Shown piece by piece: positions 7,803 to 15,899 of a DNA stretch of 64,000 bases. Within the stretch, counting starts at the first letter, position 1, and each line of letters begins with the position of its first letter. This DNA is from an uncultured Chitinophagaceae bacterium. GTDB taxonomy: Bacteria > Bacteroidota > Bacteroidia > Chitinophagales > Chitinophagaceae. The position numbers and the translations under genes are program-made. Below the pieces are notes generated by a model that made no database searches, was not told the origin of the DNA, and was given only the letters and a program-made list of their open reading frames with translations. The DNA lies in NCBI GenBank assembly GCA_937907395.1, contig CALCII010000011.1, positions 434,001-498,000 on the forward strand, in the 5' to 3' direction.

Positions 7803-8649
7803 TGAATGTTTGAATTGATAAAGTTAAGTCCTGTTGTTTTGTTCCGTCTTCATTAATGATATAGCCAAACTTTATTGGTGTTCTATCAATGTATTCTTCG
7901 TCAGCATCATCAGTTAATGTTTTTTCTGTTGATGAAAGACCGATAATTGAAAGAGAGTTATCTGCCCAAGAATTTTTCAAAAAATCATATAACATAGGTA
8001 ATCGCTCTTTCAGTATGTCACTCGGCTTTGTATTGTTAGGTAGATTGAGAACATCCCAACACGAAAGAACAACTGTGAGATTCGGTCTGACAACTTTATT
8101 GAGAGTAGGAACTCCTTTTGTGTATAACAACATTTGAAGCAGTTCAATAAAGTGAGCAGCATCTGAAATTTTTATTGGGGGTGGAGTTGCTTTCCGTTTT
8201 ACTATTTCTTCTGCACTTGGAATTCCCTTATTGATTATATCCTCAACAGGTTTGACTTCGTCTAAGCGAATGAACAACATCCATGAACTGCTTGATTCAA
8301 TATAATGCTTCCAAACGGTATTTATTCTCCTATTGTCAATGATATAATTTACTTGCTCCCCTGCATAATCAGGAAATGCAAATAAAATTTTGTTACCTGA
8401 TGAATCTTCTATTTTCAGTTCAATACTTCTGTTTGCCGATGCCTCAGTATGACCAGCTCGTCTTCCCTCTGAAAGCTTATCAATCACTTCTTGAAAAATT
8501 GTAAGGTCTTTGGGTCGGTTGTTTGGTGCTATTTTGTAATTAAATAAGCGACTACTTAACCTTCCGTATAGTTGCCCTCCGAAATGCGTTTTACCAGCAT
8601 TTGGACCACCAATAATTAAAACTTTGTTTACTAATGATGAGTTATTCAT
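7792..8649 (-). CDS. P-loop GTPase of the double-GTPase type 1 (DO-GTPase1-like)
   Basis: A 285-residue soluble protein, third in the operon. The Walker A loop is GGPNAGKT (residues 14-21, preceded by the strand VLII). The G3/Walker B region is DYAGE (residues 94-98) at the end of a hydrophobic strand. A later strand ending LSCWD probably takes the place of the usual NKxD base-specificity motif. This pattern fits the DO-GTPase1 family found next to GAP1 proteins in conflict operons. It probably acts as the nucleotide-dependent switch that holds or releases the effector. It starts at ATG 8649, overlapping the stop of the upstream gene by 8 bases, which suggests translational coupling. Nucleotide specificity is inferred from the family. 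Confidence 0.75.
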   Translation of the reverse strand: MNNSSLVNKVLIIGGPNAGKTHFGGQLYGRLSSRLFNYKIAPNNRPKDLTIFQEVIDKLSEGRRAGHTEASANRSIELKIEDSSGNKILFAFPDYAGEQVNYIIDNRRINTVWKHYIESSSSWMLFIRLDEVKPVEDIINKGIPSAEEIVKRKATPPPIKISDAAHFIELLQMLLYTKGVPTLNKVVRPNLTVVLSCWDVLNLPNNTKPSDILKERLPMLYDFLKNSWADNSLSIIGLSSTEKTLTDDADEEYIDRTPIKFGYIINEDGTKQQDLTLSIQTFIGN

Positions 8650-9622
8650 GGACTATTCGTTTTGATAAAAACATATCCTCCACAACGATAGAGTTTATTG
8701 TGGGAGTAACATTAAGGTTGCTTTTCAGTCTTTCTATAATCCAGTTTATTGAATTGCAAATATTTTGATGAAATATTCCCTGTTCTCCTTCCTGAACACT
8801 TGTATTGAATTGACTGAAATGAACATAGGGGTTCTGCTCGATTAGTTCAAGAATTTGGTCTTTGGTTGAACTTGGTACTTCAAAATCTGACTTTGACCAA
8901 ATCAATCCTATTGGTCTTGATTCGAGGTTTTCAAACAGTCTTTCAGCGACAGAATTAATTTGATGTTTTGCCTGTCCTCGCTTTGAACCAATAAGTATTT
9001 CGCAGTCTGCAAAAAGCAGAAAGGCATCACTATTGTCGTGAATCCATTTTGCACCTTTTGCATTTTCACTATTTACATTGTTTCTCCAATGGTCAAACCA
9101 TTCACCGGGAGCATCAGTAAAAATTAAATCGGTTCTTTCTCCAACAGAATTTTTCAAACATAAATGCAAGAGTCCGGGGATTCTCCCTGCTTTGTTTTCT
9201 GTGTGCGGTGGGAACTGAATGTTTCCATTTTCCTTCCAGCTTAAATACCATGCAATATCTTCCCAGCCATTTAAAGTAAGTGAACCTGCAAAACTGTAAT
9301 CACCTATTTTTTTGCCATGCCTTAATAAACAGTACAGCGAAGCCAAAAAAGTTGTTTTTCCAGCGCTTGCTACTCCAGCAATTCCAATTAAAATTGGTTT
9401 TGATGAAGCAGTTAAAAAAGTTAGGTCAACTAACCCGAATGTGTTTCCAGTCCAAGGAATCCTAAATGCTTCTTCGCTTTGAGTAACAGTTTCGGTTTGC
9501 TCGGCATCGTCTGTTGAATCAGACTTGTTGTAAAACTTGCAATCATTCAGATTTGTACAGCCCTCAACATTGCAGCCTGTTTCATCTGGATAGCAAGTAG
9601 ATTGTGAACATTTTCCTGCCAT
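8642..9622 (-). CDS. P-loop GTPase of the double-GTPase type 2 (DO-GTPase2-like) with cysteine-rich N-terminus
   Basis: A protein of 326 residues from the ATG at 9622; the frame continues 12 bases to a TTG at 9634. I prefer the ATG because it follows the upstream stop by one base (TAA-T-ATG). Five cysteines at residues 5, 10, 17, 22 and 28 suggest a small zinc knuckle. An acidic linker follows. The GTPase core has Walker A GVASAGKT (83-90), DAPGE as G3 (from Asp170) and WSKSD (Asp at 246) in the place of NKxD. This matches the DO-GTPase2 family, the usual partner of DO-GTPase1. The zinc module might sense a ligand or bind a partner; that is a guess. Confidence 0.75.
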   Translation of the reverse strand: MAGKCSQSTCYPDETGCNVEGCTNLNDCKFYNKSDSTDDAEQTETVTQSEEAFRIPWTGNTFGLVDLTFLTASSKPILIGIAGVASAGKTTFLASLYCLLRHGKKIGDYSFAGSLTLNGWEDIAWYLSWKENGNIQFPPHTENKAGRIPGLLHLCLKNSVGERTDLIFTDAPGEWFDHWRNNVNSENAKGAKWIHDNSDAFLLFADCEILIGSKRGQAKHQINSVAERLFENLESRPIGLIWSKSDFEVPSSTKDQILELIEQNPYVHFSQFNTSVQEGEQGIFHQNICNSINWIIERLKSNLNVTPTINSIVVEDMFLSKRIVHE

Positions 9623-9623
9623 A

Positions 9624-10886
9624 TTACTCTGCAATTAATCGTTGAGTCAATAAGTCATGTAATACAACAACCGACAGATTGGTAAGAGTAATTGTTTCAG
9701 TTTCATCAATACCAGTCCTTAATTTGAAATCTTTAATGTTAACTCTGTCATTCAATAAAAGGGCAATGAAGTCAGTTACAGATATTCTTCCTTCGTTTTC
9801 ATTCAGCTTATTGAAAAAAGGTTTAAGGATGGGCTTTATATTCTCGGTTGATATTTGAGTGAGGTAGTCAGAAAAATTTACAGGTGTATCTTGCTTGTCA
9901 ATTAGCAAATACAATGTGTCTCTTAAAAGATAATCAACACTAATAGGAGTAATTTCAGGAACTTGATTATTCAAATCAAAACCCATTATCGCTGGCAATA
10001 AAATTTTATCAAGCCCTCTGTAACTCCTTTTTTGAGAAGGAGAATATAAAGTTTCCTTCCACCACAGCAATTTACTTCTTCTCTCAACTGCGGTTAAACT
10101 TGAGAACGAAGTTTTCAAGCTTGCATCTAAAGCTTTCTTAAATTCAGAGAAGAATCTATTAATTGGCGTCTCTATTGCTGTGGGGGATAGGGATTTAGAA
10201 AAGGTGATAAAAGCATCATTAACTGCTTTACCAATGGCTTCCCCTGCATTATTAGAAAAGTGAGTAGACCATTGTTCAGGGTGACTGTAAGGATCATGGC
10301 CTTGTGGATCCCTTTTAGCCGCTGTTTTAAGTTTAGCTTTCAACTCTTCTAAAGGAATTTGTGGTTCTCCGAATTTTAAATCGCTAATTTTTAGTGTGCT
10401 AAGTTTTACGGAAGGTACTTCTTCAAATAATGACCATTCTGATACAGCATCTTTTTCTGCGATTTCGCCTAATGATTTTAGCATCTCATGAACTAACTGT
10501 TTTTCAGAATTGAGTTTTGCATAAGGATAGAAATTCAGAGCGGTCAAATAAATGATTCTTGCCGCATAAGGGTCTGCCGTTCCAACACTGTTAAGTGCGT
10601 TAAGAATAACACCTCTGATAATGTTCCTTGGCATTTCAGTATATTTCCCCCTAAGTGCTTTCCAATGGTCAGTGATGATTTTTTCGGTTTCAATCATCAC
10701 TGGTTCGTTGTCCGAAATATTGGGGTCAAGAGCAACCAAAGTAAATTTATGAAGTAAAGAGTTGTTCTCTTCAAACTTCTTTTTAAGGTCTGCAATAGAT
10801 TCTTGTAACCATTTTAATCTCTCATCGCTATCGCCAATATCAAAGAGACCTGTTCTTAAGAAGTCTTGTAAAAATTTGTCGTCCAT
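9624..10886 (-). CDS. GTPase-associated system helical adaptor (GASH-like)
   Basis: A 420-residue soluble, almost wholly helical protein and the first gene of the operon (ATG 10886). It contains no catalytic motif that I can see. Its place directly ahead of the two GTPases and its helical make-up agree with the GTPase-associated system helical (GASH) proteins known from the same kind of operon; I assign it mostly by context. Visible landmarks are an N-terminal segment LQDFLRTGLFDIGDSDERL, a charged middle (residues 170-215) and a long C-terminal helical half. It may be the sensor or the scaffold that links GTPases and effector. A TAACTTTG promoter box lies 21 bases upstream of the start. Confidence 0.6.
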   Translation of the reverse strand: MDDKFLQDFLRTGLFDIGDSDERLKWLQESIADLKKKFEENNSLLHKFTLVALDPNISDNEPVMIETEKIITDHWKALRGKYTEMPRNIIRGVILNALNSVGTADPYAARIIYLTALNFYPYAKLNSEKQLVHEMLKSLGEIAEKDAVSEWSLFEEVPSVKLSTLKISDLKFGEPQIPLEELKAKLKTAAKRDPQGHDPYSHPEQWSTHFSNNAGEAIGKAVNDAFITFSKSLSPTAIETPINRFFSEFKKALDASLKTSFSSLTAVERRSKLLWWKETLYSPSQKRSYRGLDKILLPAIMGFDLNNQVPEITPISVDYLLRDTLYLLIDKQDTPVNFSDYLTQISTENIKPILKPFFNKLNENEGRISVTDFIALLLNDRVNIKDFKLRTGIDETETITLTNLSVVVLHDLLTQRLIAE

Positions 10887-10906
10887 GTAAATAAATATTA
10901 GTCATT

Positions 10907-10914
10907 CAAAGTTA
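10907..10914 (-). promoter_or_regulatory. Promoter -7 box of the GTPase operon
   Basis: TAACTTTG on the minus strand fits the Bacteroidota -7 consensus TAnnTTTG exactly and lies 21 bases before the ATG at 10886. The -33 element is poor (TTTTTAG). A start of transcription near 10900 would leave a very short leader. The box is at the edge of the right-hand flanking repeat. Confidence 0.5.
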
Positions 10915-11195
10915 TAAAAAAGCGTTGGCTAAAAACGGCTCTTTTGGTTTTGTGAAGGGTCGGCTTGTGTGTCTGGCAAAACCCAATGTGCCGTTTGTGC
11001 GGCTGGCAAAAAGAAATTTTAAAAAATGCGAGGGGTGGACTTTCTCTTTCTTTTTTGTCACAAGTCCCAATAGCAAAACACGGTCAGCTTGTTTGCATGT
11101 CCGCTTGGTCGATATGGTCTGTATGTTGAGTCCATTTTTAGTCATTGTCTTACTGTGTCGTCTGTCTTTTTTAGCATTGGTGGTAACTCTCTAAT
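10907..11195. repeat. Right member of inverted repeat flanking the GTPase operon
   Basis: Partner of 4462-4690, with shared inverted blocks at 11008-11028 (21 bp, perfect) and 11173-11187 (15 bp, one mismatch). Short reading frames here are repeat-encoded and not accepted. The remainder of the gap, 11196-11331, shows nothing. Confidence 0.55.
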
Positions 11196-11331
11196 TTACG
11201 CAACTCCCTCAAAAAAACTAAAGCTGATAATCAGTATTTTATTGTTATCCGTTTCAAATTGTCGTTATACTATTTCAATTTTCAATAACCAGGTATAAAC
11301 GTTGTAAACAGTTACTGTCGCTTCTTCCCAT

Positions 11332-11364
11332 AAAAAAAGAGCCACACATTCCTGCATGGCTCTT
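11332..11364 (-). terminator. Rho-independent terminator
   Basis: Stem AAGAGCCA/TGGCTCTT with a 12-base loop, followed on the minus strand by a run of seven T. It lies 30 bases beyond the stop of the TIGR00266 gene. Confidence 0.8.
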
Positions 11365-11394
11365 CATTCATTCCGTTCTTCAGTACTTCCGTCC

Positions 11395-12195
11395 TTACCT
11401 CAATCCATCTCCGTCTAATAAGTTGCCCAGTCCGCCAAGGATGCTGCCTTCTTCTTTGCGGCGGCCAACGCCTCCGTAAGAAATAATGCGGCTGGCCAGG
11501 CGGGAGATAGGCAGGGTTTGGATCCAAACCTTACCCGGTCCTCTCAGTGTGGCAAAGAACAAACCTTCGCCGCCAAAGATGGTGTTCTTAATACCGCCCA
11601 CAAACTGGATATCAAAATCAACGGTGTGGGTATAGGCCACCACACAACCGGTATCAATCTTCAGGAATTCGCCGGGCTGCAGTTCCCGTTCAAATACATG
11701 TCCGCCTGCATGCACAAAAGCCATTCCGTCACCTTCCAGTTTTTGCATGATAAAGCCTTCGCCACCAAACAAGCCGGTTCCCAGTTTGCGTTGCAGGGCA
11801 ATGCCCACACTCACGCCTTTGGCGGCGCAGAGAAAAGCATCTTTCTGGCAAATAACGGGTCCGCCTAAACGAAGCAGGTCCAGCGGAATAATTTTACCGG
11901 GATAGGGAGAAGCAAAGCTTACCCGCTTTTTCCCCTGTCCGATATTGGTATAAGCGGTCATAAACAAACTCTCACCTGTGAGGAGCCGTTTGCCGGCCGA
12001 GAATAATTTGCCCAACACACCGGAGCCCTGGTTAGCGCTGCCATCGCCAAAGATGGTTTCCATTTGAATGCCGTCGTCCATCAGCATAAAACTGCCGGCT
12101 TCGGCAATGGCGGTTTCATTGGGGTCTAGTTCTACTTCCACGTATTGCATTTCTTCCCCTACAATACGATAGTCAATTTCATGAGCTTGTGCCAT
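11395..12195 (-). CDS. TIGR00266 / AIM24 family protein
   Basis: A 266-residue soluble, glycine-rich beta-sandwich protein without a signal peptide. It has the typical internal symmetry of the AIM24/TIGR00266 family, with GTGLFGGEGFIMQKLEGDG in the middle, NTIFGGEGLFFATLRGPG near the end, and a glycine-rich tail. The family is widespread in bacteria; the yeast relative takes part in mitochondrial inner-membrane organisation, but the bacterial role is unknown. It starts at ATG 12195. It is a single gene with its own terminator (11332-11364). The call is secure at family level. Confidence 0.9.
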   Translation of the reverse strand: MAQAHEIDYRIVGEEMQYVEVELDPNETAIAEAGSFMLMDDGIQMETIFGDGSANQGSGVLGKLFSAGKRLLTGESLFMTAYTNIGQGKKRVSFASPYPGKIIPLDLLRLGGPVICQKDAFLCAAKGVSVGIALQRKLGTGLFGGEGFIMQKLEGDGMAFVHAGGHVFERELQPGEFLKIDTGCVVAYTHTVDFDIQFVGGIKNTIFGGEGLFFATLRGPGKVWIQTLPISRLASRIISYGGVGRRKEEGSILGGLGNLLDGDGLR

Positions 12196-12556
12196 TGTGT
12201 TTTTTTTGTAAAGGTAGAAGAGGAATTGGATTGGAGTTGTAAGAATTTGTTAAGTGGTTTAATGCGGAATGCTTAAGGCGGAAGGCAGAAGGCAAAAAGA
12301 AAAGGCAGAAGGCAAAAAGGCATAAGGCAAAAGAAAAAAGGCAAAAGAAAAAGGCAAAAAAGCAAGCTGCTGCTTTAATGGAGGGGGGCTCATTTTCACG
12401 AAGTGAAAATTCCTCTGCGAAACTCTCCCGGAAAAAAATGCGTAGCATTTTCTCTTCCTCACTCCTTTCTCTGCGCTAAAACAACCTCCCTTTTCACGAA
12501 GTGAAAATTGTTTTAACCAGTAACTTGCAACCAGTAACTCGTAACTTCTCACCCTC
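12196..12556. other. Intergenic region filled by repeats
   Basis: No gene. From 12259 to about 12360 it is a degenerate array of roughly 10-base units such as GGCAGAAGGC and GGCATAAGGC. From 12361 to about 12535 it is the inverted copy of the MITE-like element at 53.2 kb. The frames open across it are repeat-encoded. Confidence 0.7.
12361..12535 (-). repeat. MITE-like dispersed repeat, copy 1
   Basis: About 175 bases, found again in opposite orientation at 53145-53316. Two perfect 17-bp palindromes (TTTTCACGAAGTGAAAA) lie at 12393-12409 and 12491-12507, 98 bases apart. Between them are conserved parts reading, on the minus strand, GCAGAGAAAGGAG and GAAGAGAAAATGCT. It has no coding capacity worth accepting and is probably a non-autonomous or structural element. 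Confidence 0.7.
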
Positions 12557-13186
12557 ATGAACATTCAGCAATCCTACAACAACTGGTCGGCACAGTACGA
12601 TACCAATCTCAATAAAACACGAGACCTTGAGGCGGTTTCGTTGCGGGAAACCTTACAGGATATTCCGTTCAGCAGTTGCCTGGAGATTGGTTGCGGCACG
12701 GGTAAGAATACCGTTTGGTTACTGCAAAAAGCCGGGCACCTGCTCGCTGTTGATCTATCGGAAGGAATGCTGGCACTGGCAAAAGAAAAAGTACAGGCAC
12801 CACATGTGCAGTTTGTTCAGGCAGATATTACGGGCGATTGGAATTTTACTCGGCAACCGTTCGATCTTGTGACCTTCAGCCTGGTACTGGAACATATCGA
12901 AGACCTGGGATCTGTGCTGGCAAAGGCATCGGCAGTAACCCAACCCGGCGGCTACCTCTACATTGGCGAACTGCATCCCTTCAAACAATACAGTGGCAGT
13001 AAAGCCCGGTTTGAAACGGAAGCAGGAACACAGGTGGTGGATTGTTACACACATCATCTGTCGGATTTCACATCGGCTGCCCAACAAAACGGTTATCAAT
13101 TGGTTTTTTGTAAGGAGTATTTTGATGACAATGACCGCACCACCGTACCCCGCATCATCACCCTGCTTTTTCAAAAATCCTGTTAA
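12557..13186 (+). CDS. Class I SAM-dependent methyltransferase
   Basis: A 209-residue soluble protein with the class I methyltransferase fold. Motif I is CLEIGCGTGKN (about residues 41-51), followed by the acidic post-I loop AVDLSEGML and by DLVTFSLVLEHIED, the motif of Methyltransf_11/25 members. The N-terminus YNNWSAQYD is typical of small-molecule or quinone methyltransferases of this type. The substrate cannot be told from sequence. It starts at ATG 12557, right after the MITE-like repeat, so its promoter may lie within that repeat. Secure at family level. Confidence 0.88.
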   Translation: MNIQQSYNNWSAQYDTNLNKTRDLEAVSLRETLQDIPFSSCLEIGCGTGKNTVWLLQKAGHLLAVDLSEGMLALAKEKVQAPHVQFVQADITGDWNFTRQPFDLVTFSLVLEHIEDLGSVLAKASAVTQPGGYLYIGELHPFKQYSGSKARFETEAGTQVVDCYTHHLSDFTSAAQQNGYQLVFCKEYFDDNDRTTVPRIITLLFQKSC

Positions 13187-13259
13187 TACCTTCCGCTGCA
13201 TTGCCTCGGCAACCAATCCATACCAACCGTTGCAACAATTAGTTTAAGTTTGCACCGCT

Positions 13260-14669
13260 ATGCAAGTGAAACGGATTTTCCCTTTTTTGTTACTGAGTGC
13301 GTTGATAAGCATCAACCTGGTAAGCAATACCGGTTGTGCCAATATTGTACCTCCCGGCGGCGGACCAAAAGACACCATTCCGCCTGTGTTAGTTGGTGCC
13401 ACGCCTAAAGATTCGGCTTTGCGGGTGACTTCTCAAAAAATCACGCTTTACTTTGATGAGTTTGTGGAAATGAAAAATGCGAATGAAAAAATACTTATCA
13501 CACCTTACCCCGATCAATTGCCCCAGTTTGATTCTAAACTTCGTACTGTAACTGTTCGTTTAAAGGATTCATTGTTGCCCAATACCACTTATACGATTGA
13601 TTTTGGCGATGCGATTGCCGATCTCAATGAAGGGAATATTCTTAAAAACTTTAAATATGTTTTCAGTACGGGTAGCCGTATTGATAACAATACACTATCG
13701 GGCAAAGTGATTCTTGCAGAAACGGGCAAGGCAGATAGTACCATGTTTGCCGTCCTTTATACAAAGAATGAAGATTCAACGGTGATGAAAGAAAAACCGA
13801 AGTATGTGACACGGGTTGACAGCAAGGGCAATTTCCGGTTTTCAAATCTGCCCGAAGGAACCTTCTATGTATTTGCGTTGCTGGATAGCGATGGCGATAA
13901 AAAATATGGTTTGTTGTCGGAAGCATTTGCATTTTATGATCAACCGGTCGTAGTCTCTGCAAATACACAACCGGTAGCTTTGTATGCGTACGTGGCCGAA
14001 AAAGCAAAAAGAAGAGAACCTGCCGCCACTCCTCCTAAAGGATCGGCTGGTAAATTATATTTCAACGCCAGCCTGGAAAACGGGCACCAGAATTTACTGG
14101 ATAGTATGCGGCTCACGTATATCAAACCCATTCGAAAGATCGATCCTTCAAAAATTAAATTGCTGGAAGACACAACGAATACAGTGAAAGAGGTTACCAT
14201 TACAAATGACAGCGTGCGGAATAAACTGGTGGTGTTCACACAATGGAAAGCAGGAGCATCGTATAAACTGGTTTTACCGCCGGGTTATGCAACAGATAGT
14301 TCGGGTAACACCAGTACGGTTGCCGACACGTTACGTTTTTCAACTTTTGAAGAAAAGGATTATGGTTCAATAAGGGTTCGGTTTGCCGGACTTGATTTGT
14401 CACGCCACCCTGTGTTACTGGTTTATCGTGGAGAGGATCTCATTTCAGCCATTCCTATGAAATCGAACGAATGGTATCAGAAATTATTCCTTCCGGGCGA
14501 TTATCAGTTGCGCATTCTGTTTGATGCAAACGAGAATGGAAGATGGGATGCCGGTTCCTATTTTACAAAGCCAAGGAAACAGCCGGAACTGGTGCAGTCG
14601 ATTGACAAACCTATTTCTATTAAGTCCAACTGGGACAATGAATTTAAAATTGATTTCAAACCGGAATGA
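13260..14669 (+). CDS. Ig-like domain lipoprotein
   Basis: A 469-residue lipoprotein. The signal peptide ends at SNTGC (cysteine 27 or so), followed by the conserved stretch PPGGGPKDTIPPVL seen across Bacteroidota in this family. The first domain (about residues 40-130) is an SbsA-type Ig-like fold. The middle (130-230) resembles a carboxypeptidase regulatory-like beta-sandwich (GNFRFSNLPEGTFYVFALLD). The C-terminal part has a further sandwich with FDANENGRWD. It is probably anchored in the outer membrane; its role is unknown, possibly envelope structure. It stands just upstream of recR on the same strand with a 48-base gap. Confidence 0.82.
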   Translation: MQVKRIFPFLLLSALISINLVSNTGCANIVPPGGGPKDTIPPVLVGATPKDSALRVTSQKITLYFDEFVEMKNANEKILITPYPDQLPQFDSKLRTVTVRLKDSLLPNTTYTIDFGDAIADLNEGNILKNFKYVFSTGSRIDNNTLSGKVILAETGKADSTMFAVLYTKNEDSTVMKEKPKYVTRVDSKGNFRFSNLPEGTFYVFALLDSDGDKKYGLLSEAFAFYDQPVVVSANTQPVALYAYVAEKAKRREPAATPPKGSAGKLYFNASLENGHQNLLDSMRLTYIKPIRKIDPSKIKLLEDTTNTVKEVTITNDSVRNKLVVFTQWKAGASYKLVLPPGYATDSSGNTSTVADTLRFSTFEEKDYGSIRVRFAGLDLSRHPVLLVYRGEDLISAIPMKSNEWYQKLFLPGDYQLRILFDANENGRWDAGSYFTKPRKQPELVQSIDKPISIKSNWDNEFKIDFKPE

Positions 14670-14717
14670 TTCTGTAAGAGGAACCCGTCTCTAAAGTATC
14701 CTTCGTATTTTCGCCCC

Positions 14718-15335
14718 ATGTCATTCTCTTCTTCTTTACTGGAAAATGCTGTGAACGAATTTGCCAAACTGCCGGGCATTGGTAAAAAAACCGCCCTGCG
14801 GCTGGTACTGCATCTCATCAAACAACCGAAAGAAGAAGTGGGCTTTTTTTCAGAAACCCTTTCACGCATGCGGGAGGGCATTAAATTCTGCTCCACCTGC
14901 TATAATGTTTCTGATACGGATGTATGCAATATCTGCAGCAACTCATCCCGTAAAAAGGAAATCATTTGCGTGGTGGAAAATATCAGAGATGTGATTGCCA
15001 TTGAAAGCACACAACAGTTCAACGGGCTTTATCATGTATTGGGTGGGGTTATTTCCCCGCTGGATGGTGTGGGGCCGGATCAGCTTTCCATTGAGCCGCT
15101 CATCAACCGTATTAAAAAAGAGGGAGCCGAAGAACTGATCTTTGCGTTGAGTCCGAACATCCAGGGCGATACCACGCTCTTCTACATCAGCAAAAAGATC
15201 AAGGAACTGCCGGTGAAAATCACCACCATTGCCCGGGGGATTGCTTTTGGCGGCGAACTGGAATATGCCGATGAAATGACCCTGGCCCGTTCCATACAGA
15301 ACCGCCAGCCGGTTACCAGTTATGTTGGAATGTGA
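14718..15335 (+). CDS. recR: Recombination mediator protein RecR
   Basis: A 205-residue protein, the usual RecR length. The helix-hairpin-helix is KLPGIGKKTALRLV (about residues 15-28). The four-cysteine zinc finger is C-STC, then VCNIC (about residues 57-72). The Toprim domain begins ICVVENIRD, and the C-terminal ARGIAFGGELEYADEMTL is the conserved RecR signature. Working with RecO and RecF, it loads RecA onto SSB-coated gapped DNA. It starts at ATG 14718. All expected motifs are intact. Confidence 0.97.
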   Translation: MSFSSSLLENAVNEFAKLPGIGKKTALRLVLHLIKQPKEEVGFFSETLSRMREGIKFCSTCYNVSDTDVCNICSNSSRKKEIICVVENIRDVIAIESTQQFNGLYHVLGGVISPLDGVGPDQLSIEPLINRIKKEGAEELIFALSPNIQGDTTLFYISKKIKELPVKITTIARGIAFGGELEYADEMTLARSIQNRQPVTSYVGM

Positions 15336-15476
15336 TGTTTATTACCCCTTTTGCCGGAAAATCTTTTGTAATTTTAAATGCCTTCTTTACCGGTTCAGGC
15401 ACCGTTTTTGCCTGTTCAGTATCAAACCTTGCTGTAAATACCAGGAAGCGCCTACCTTGGTATCATTATCAGAAAC

Positions 15477-15890
15477 ATGAAAAAAAGAACCCTTTTGTTG
15501 GGGCTTTTGCTCCCGGCAATGCTGTTGGCTGTGGCCATATATATATGGTTTTTTGTGTGGAACAAGCCGGCATTGAACATCGAAAAAGCGAAAGCAATTA
15601 CGATTGAAGCAAGTGCCTTGTTCGATGAGTACAGTGCCAACGAAAAAGCGGCCAACGCAAAATATATTGATAAGGTCCTGGAAGTAAGTGGCGAAGTAAC
15701 CAATGTGAGTAAGAATGCAGAAGGGCTTACCGTCATTATGTTGAAGACAAACGATCTGATGTTTGGTGTTAACTGCACAATGGAAGAGAAAGAGGTGAAG
15801 TGCAAAGCAGGAGACAAACTAACCTTGAAGGGCATCTGTACCGGGTATCTCACCGATGTGGTGTTGATCCGTTGTCACAGAGTCAAATAA
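15477..15890 (+). CDS. Membrane-anchored OB-fold protein (tRNA_anti-like)
   Basis: A 137-residue protein with one N-terminal transmembrane segment (about residues 5-27, ending in FFVWN). A short helix (LFDEYSANEKAANAKY) leads into a five-strand OB-fold (YIDKVLEVSGEVTNV to GICTGYLTDVVLIRC). This is the tRNA_anti-like family of Bacteroidota, in which the helix-plus-OB arrangement is standard. The OB domain would be periplasmic; its ligand is unknown. It is followed after 9 bases by the haem-motif lipoprotein, which suggests one transcription unit. The 141-base gap before it holds no gene. Confidence 0.75.
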   Translation: MKKRTLLLGLLLPAMLLAVAIYIWFFVWNKPALNIEKAKAITIEASALFDEYSANEKAANAKYIDKVLEVSGEVTNVSKNAEGLTVIMLKTNDLMFGVNCTMEEKEVKCKAGDKLTLKGICTGYLTDVVLIRCHRVK

Positions 15891-15899
15891 AATCCGAAT

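Noticed and set aside
10912..11194. Small frames on both strands next to the GTPase operon
   Set aside because: They lie in the right-hand flanking repeat, and both strands are open over the same bases; this points to repeat composition, not a gene.
12179..12564. Minus-strand frames in the MITE-like region
   Set aside because: Low-complexity translation of the repeat array and palindromic element; a similar peptide appears at 53046-53300 only because the DNA repeat is shared.
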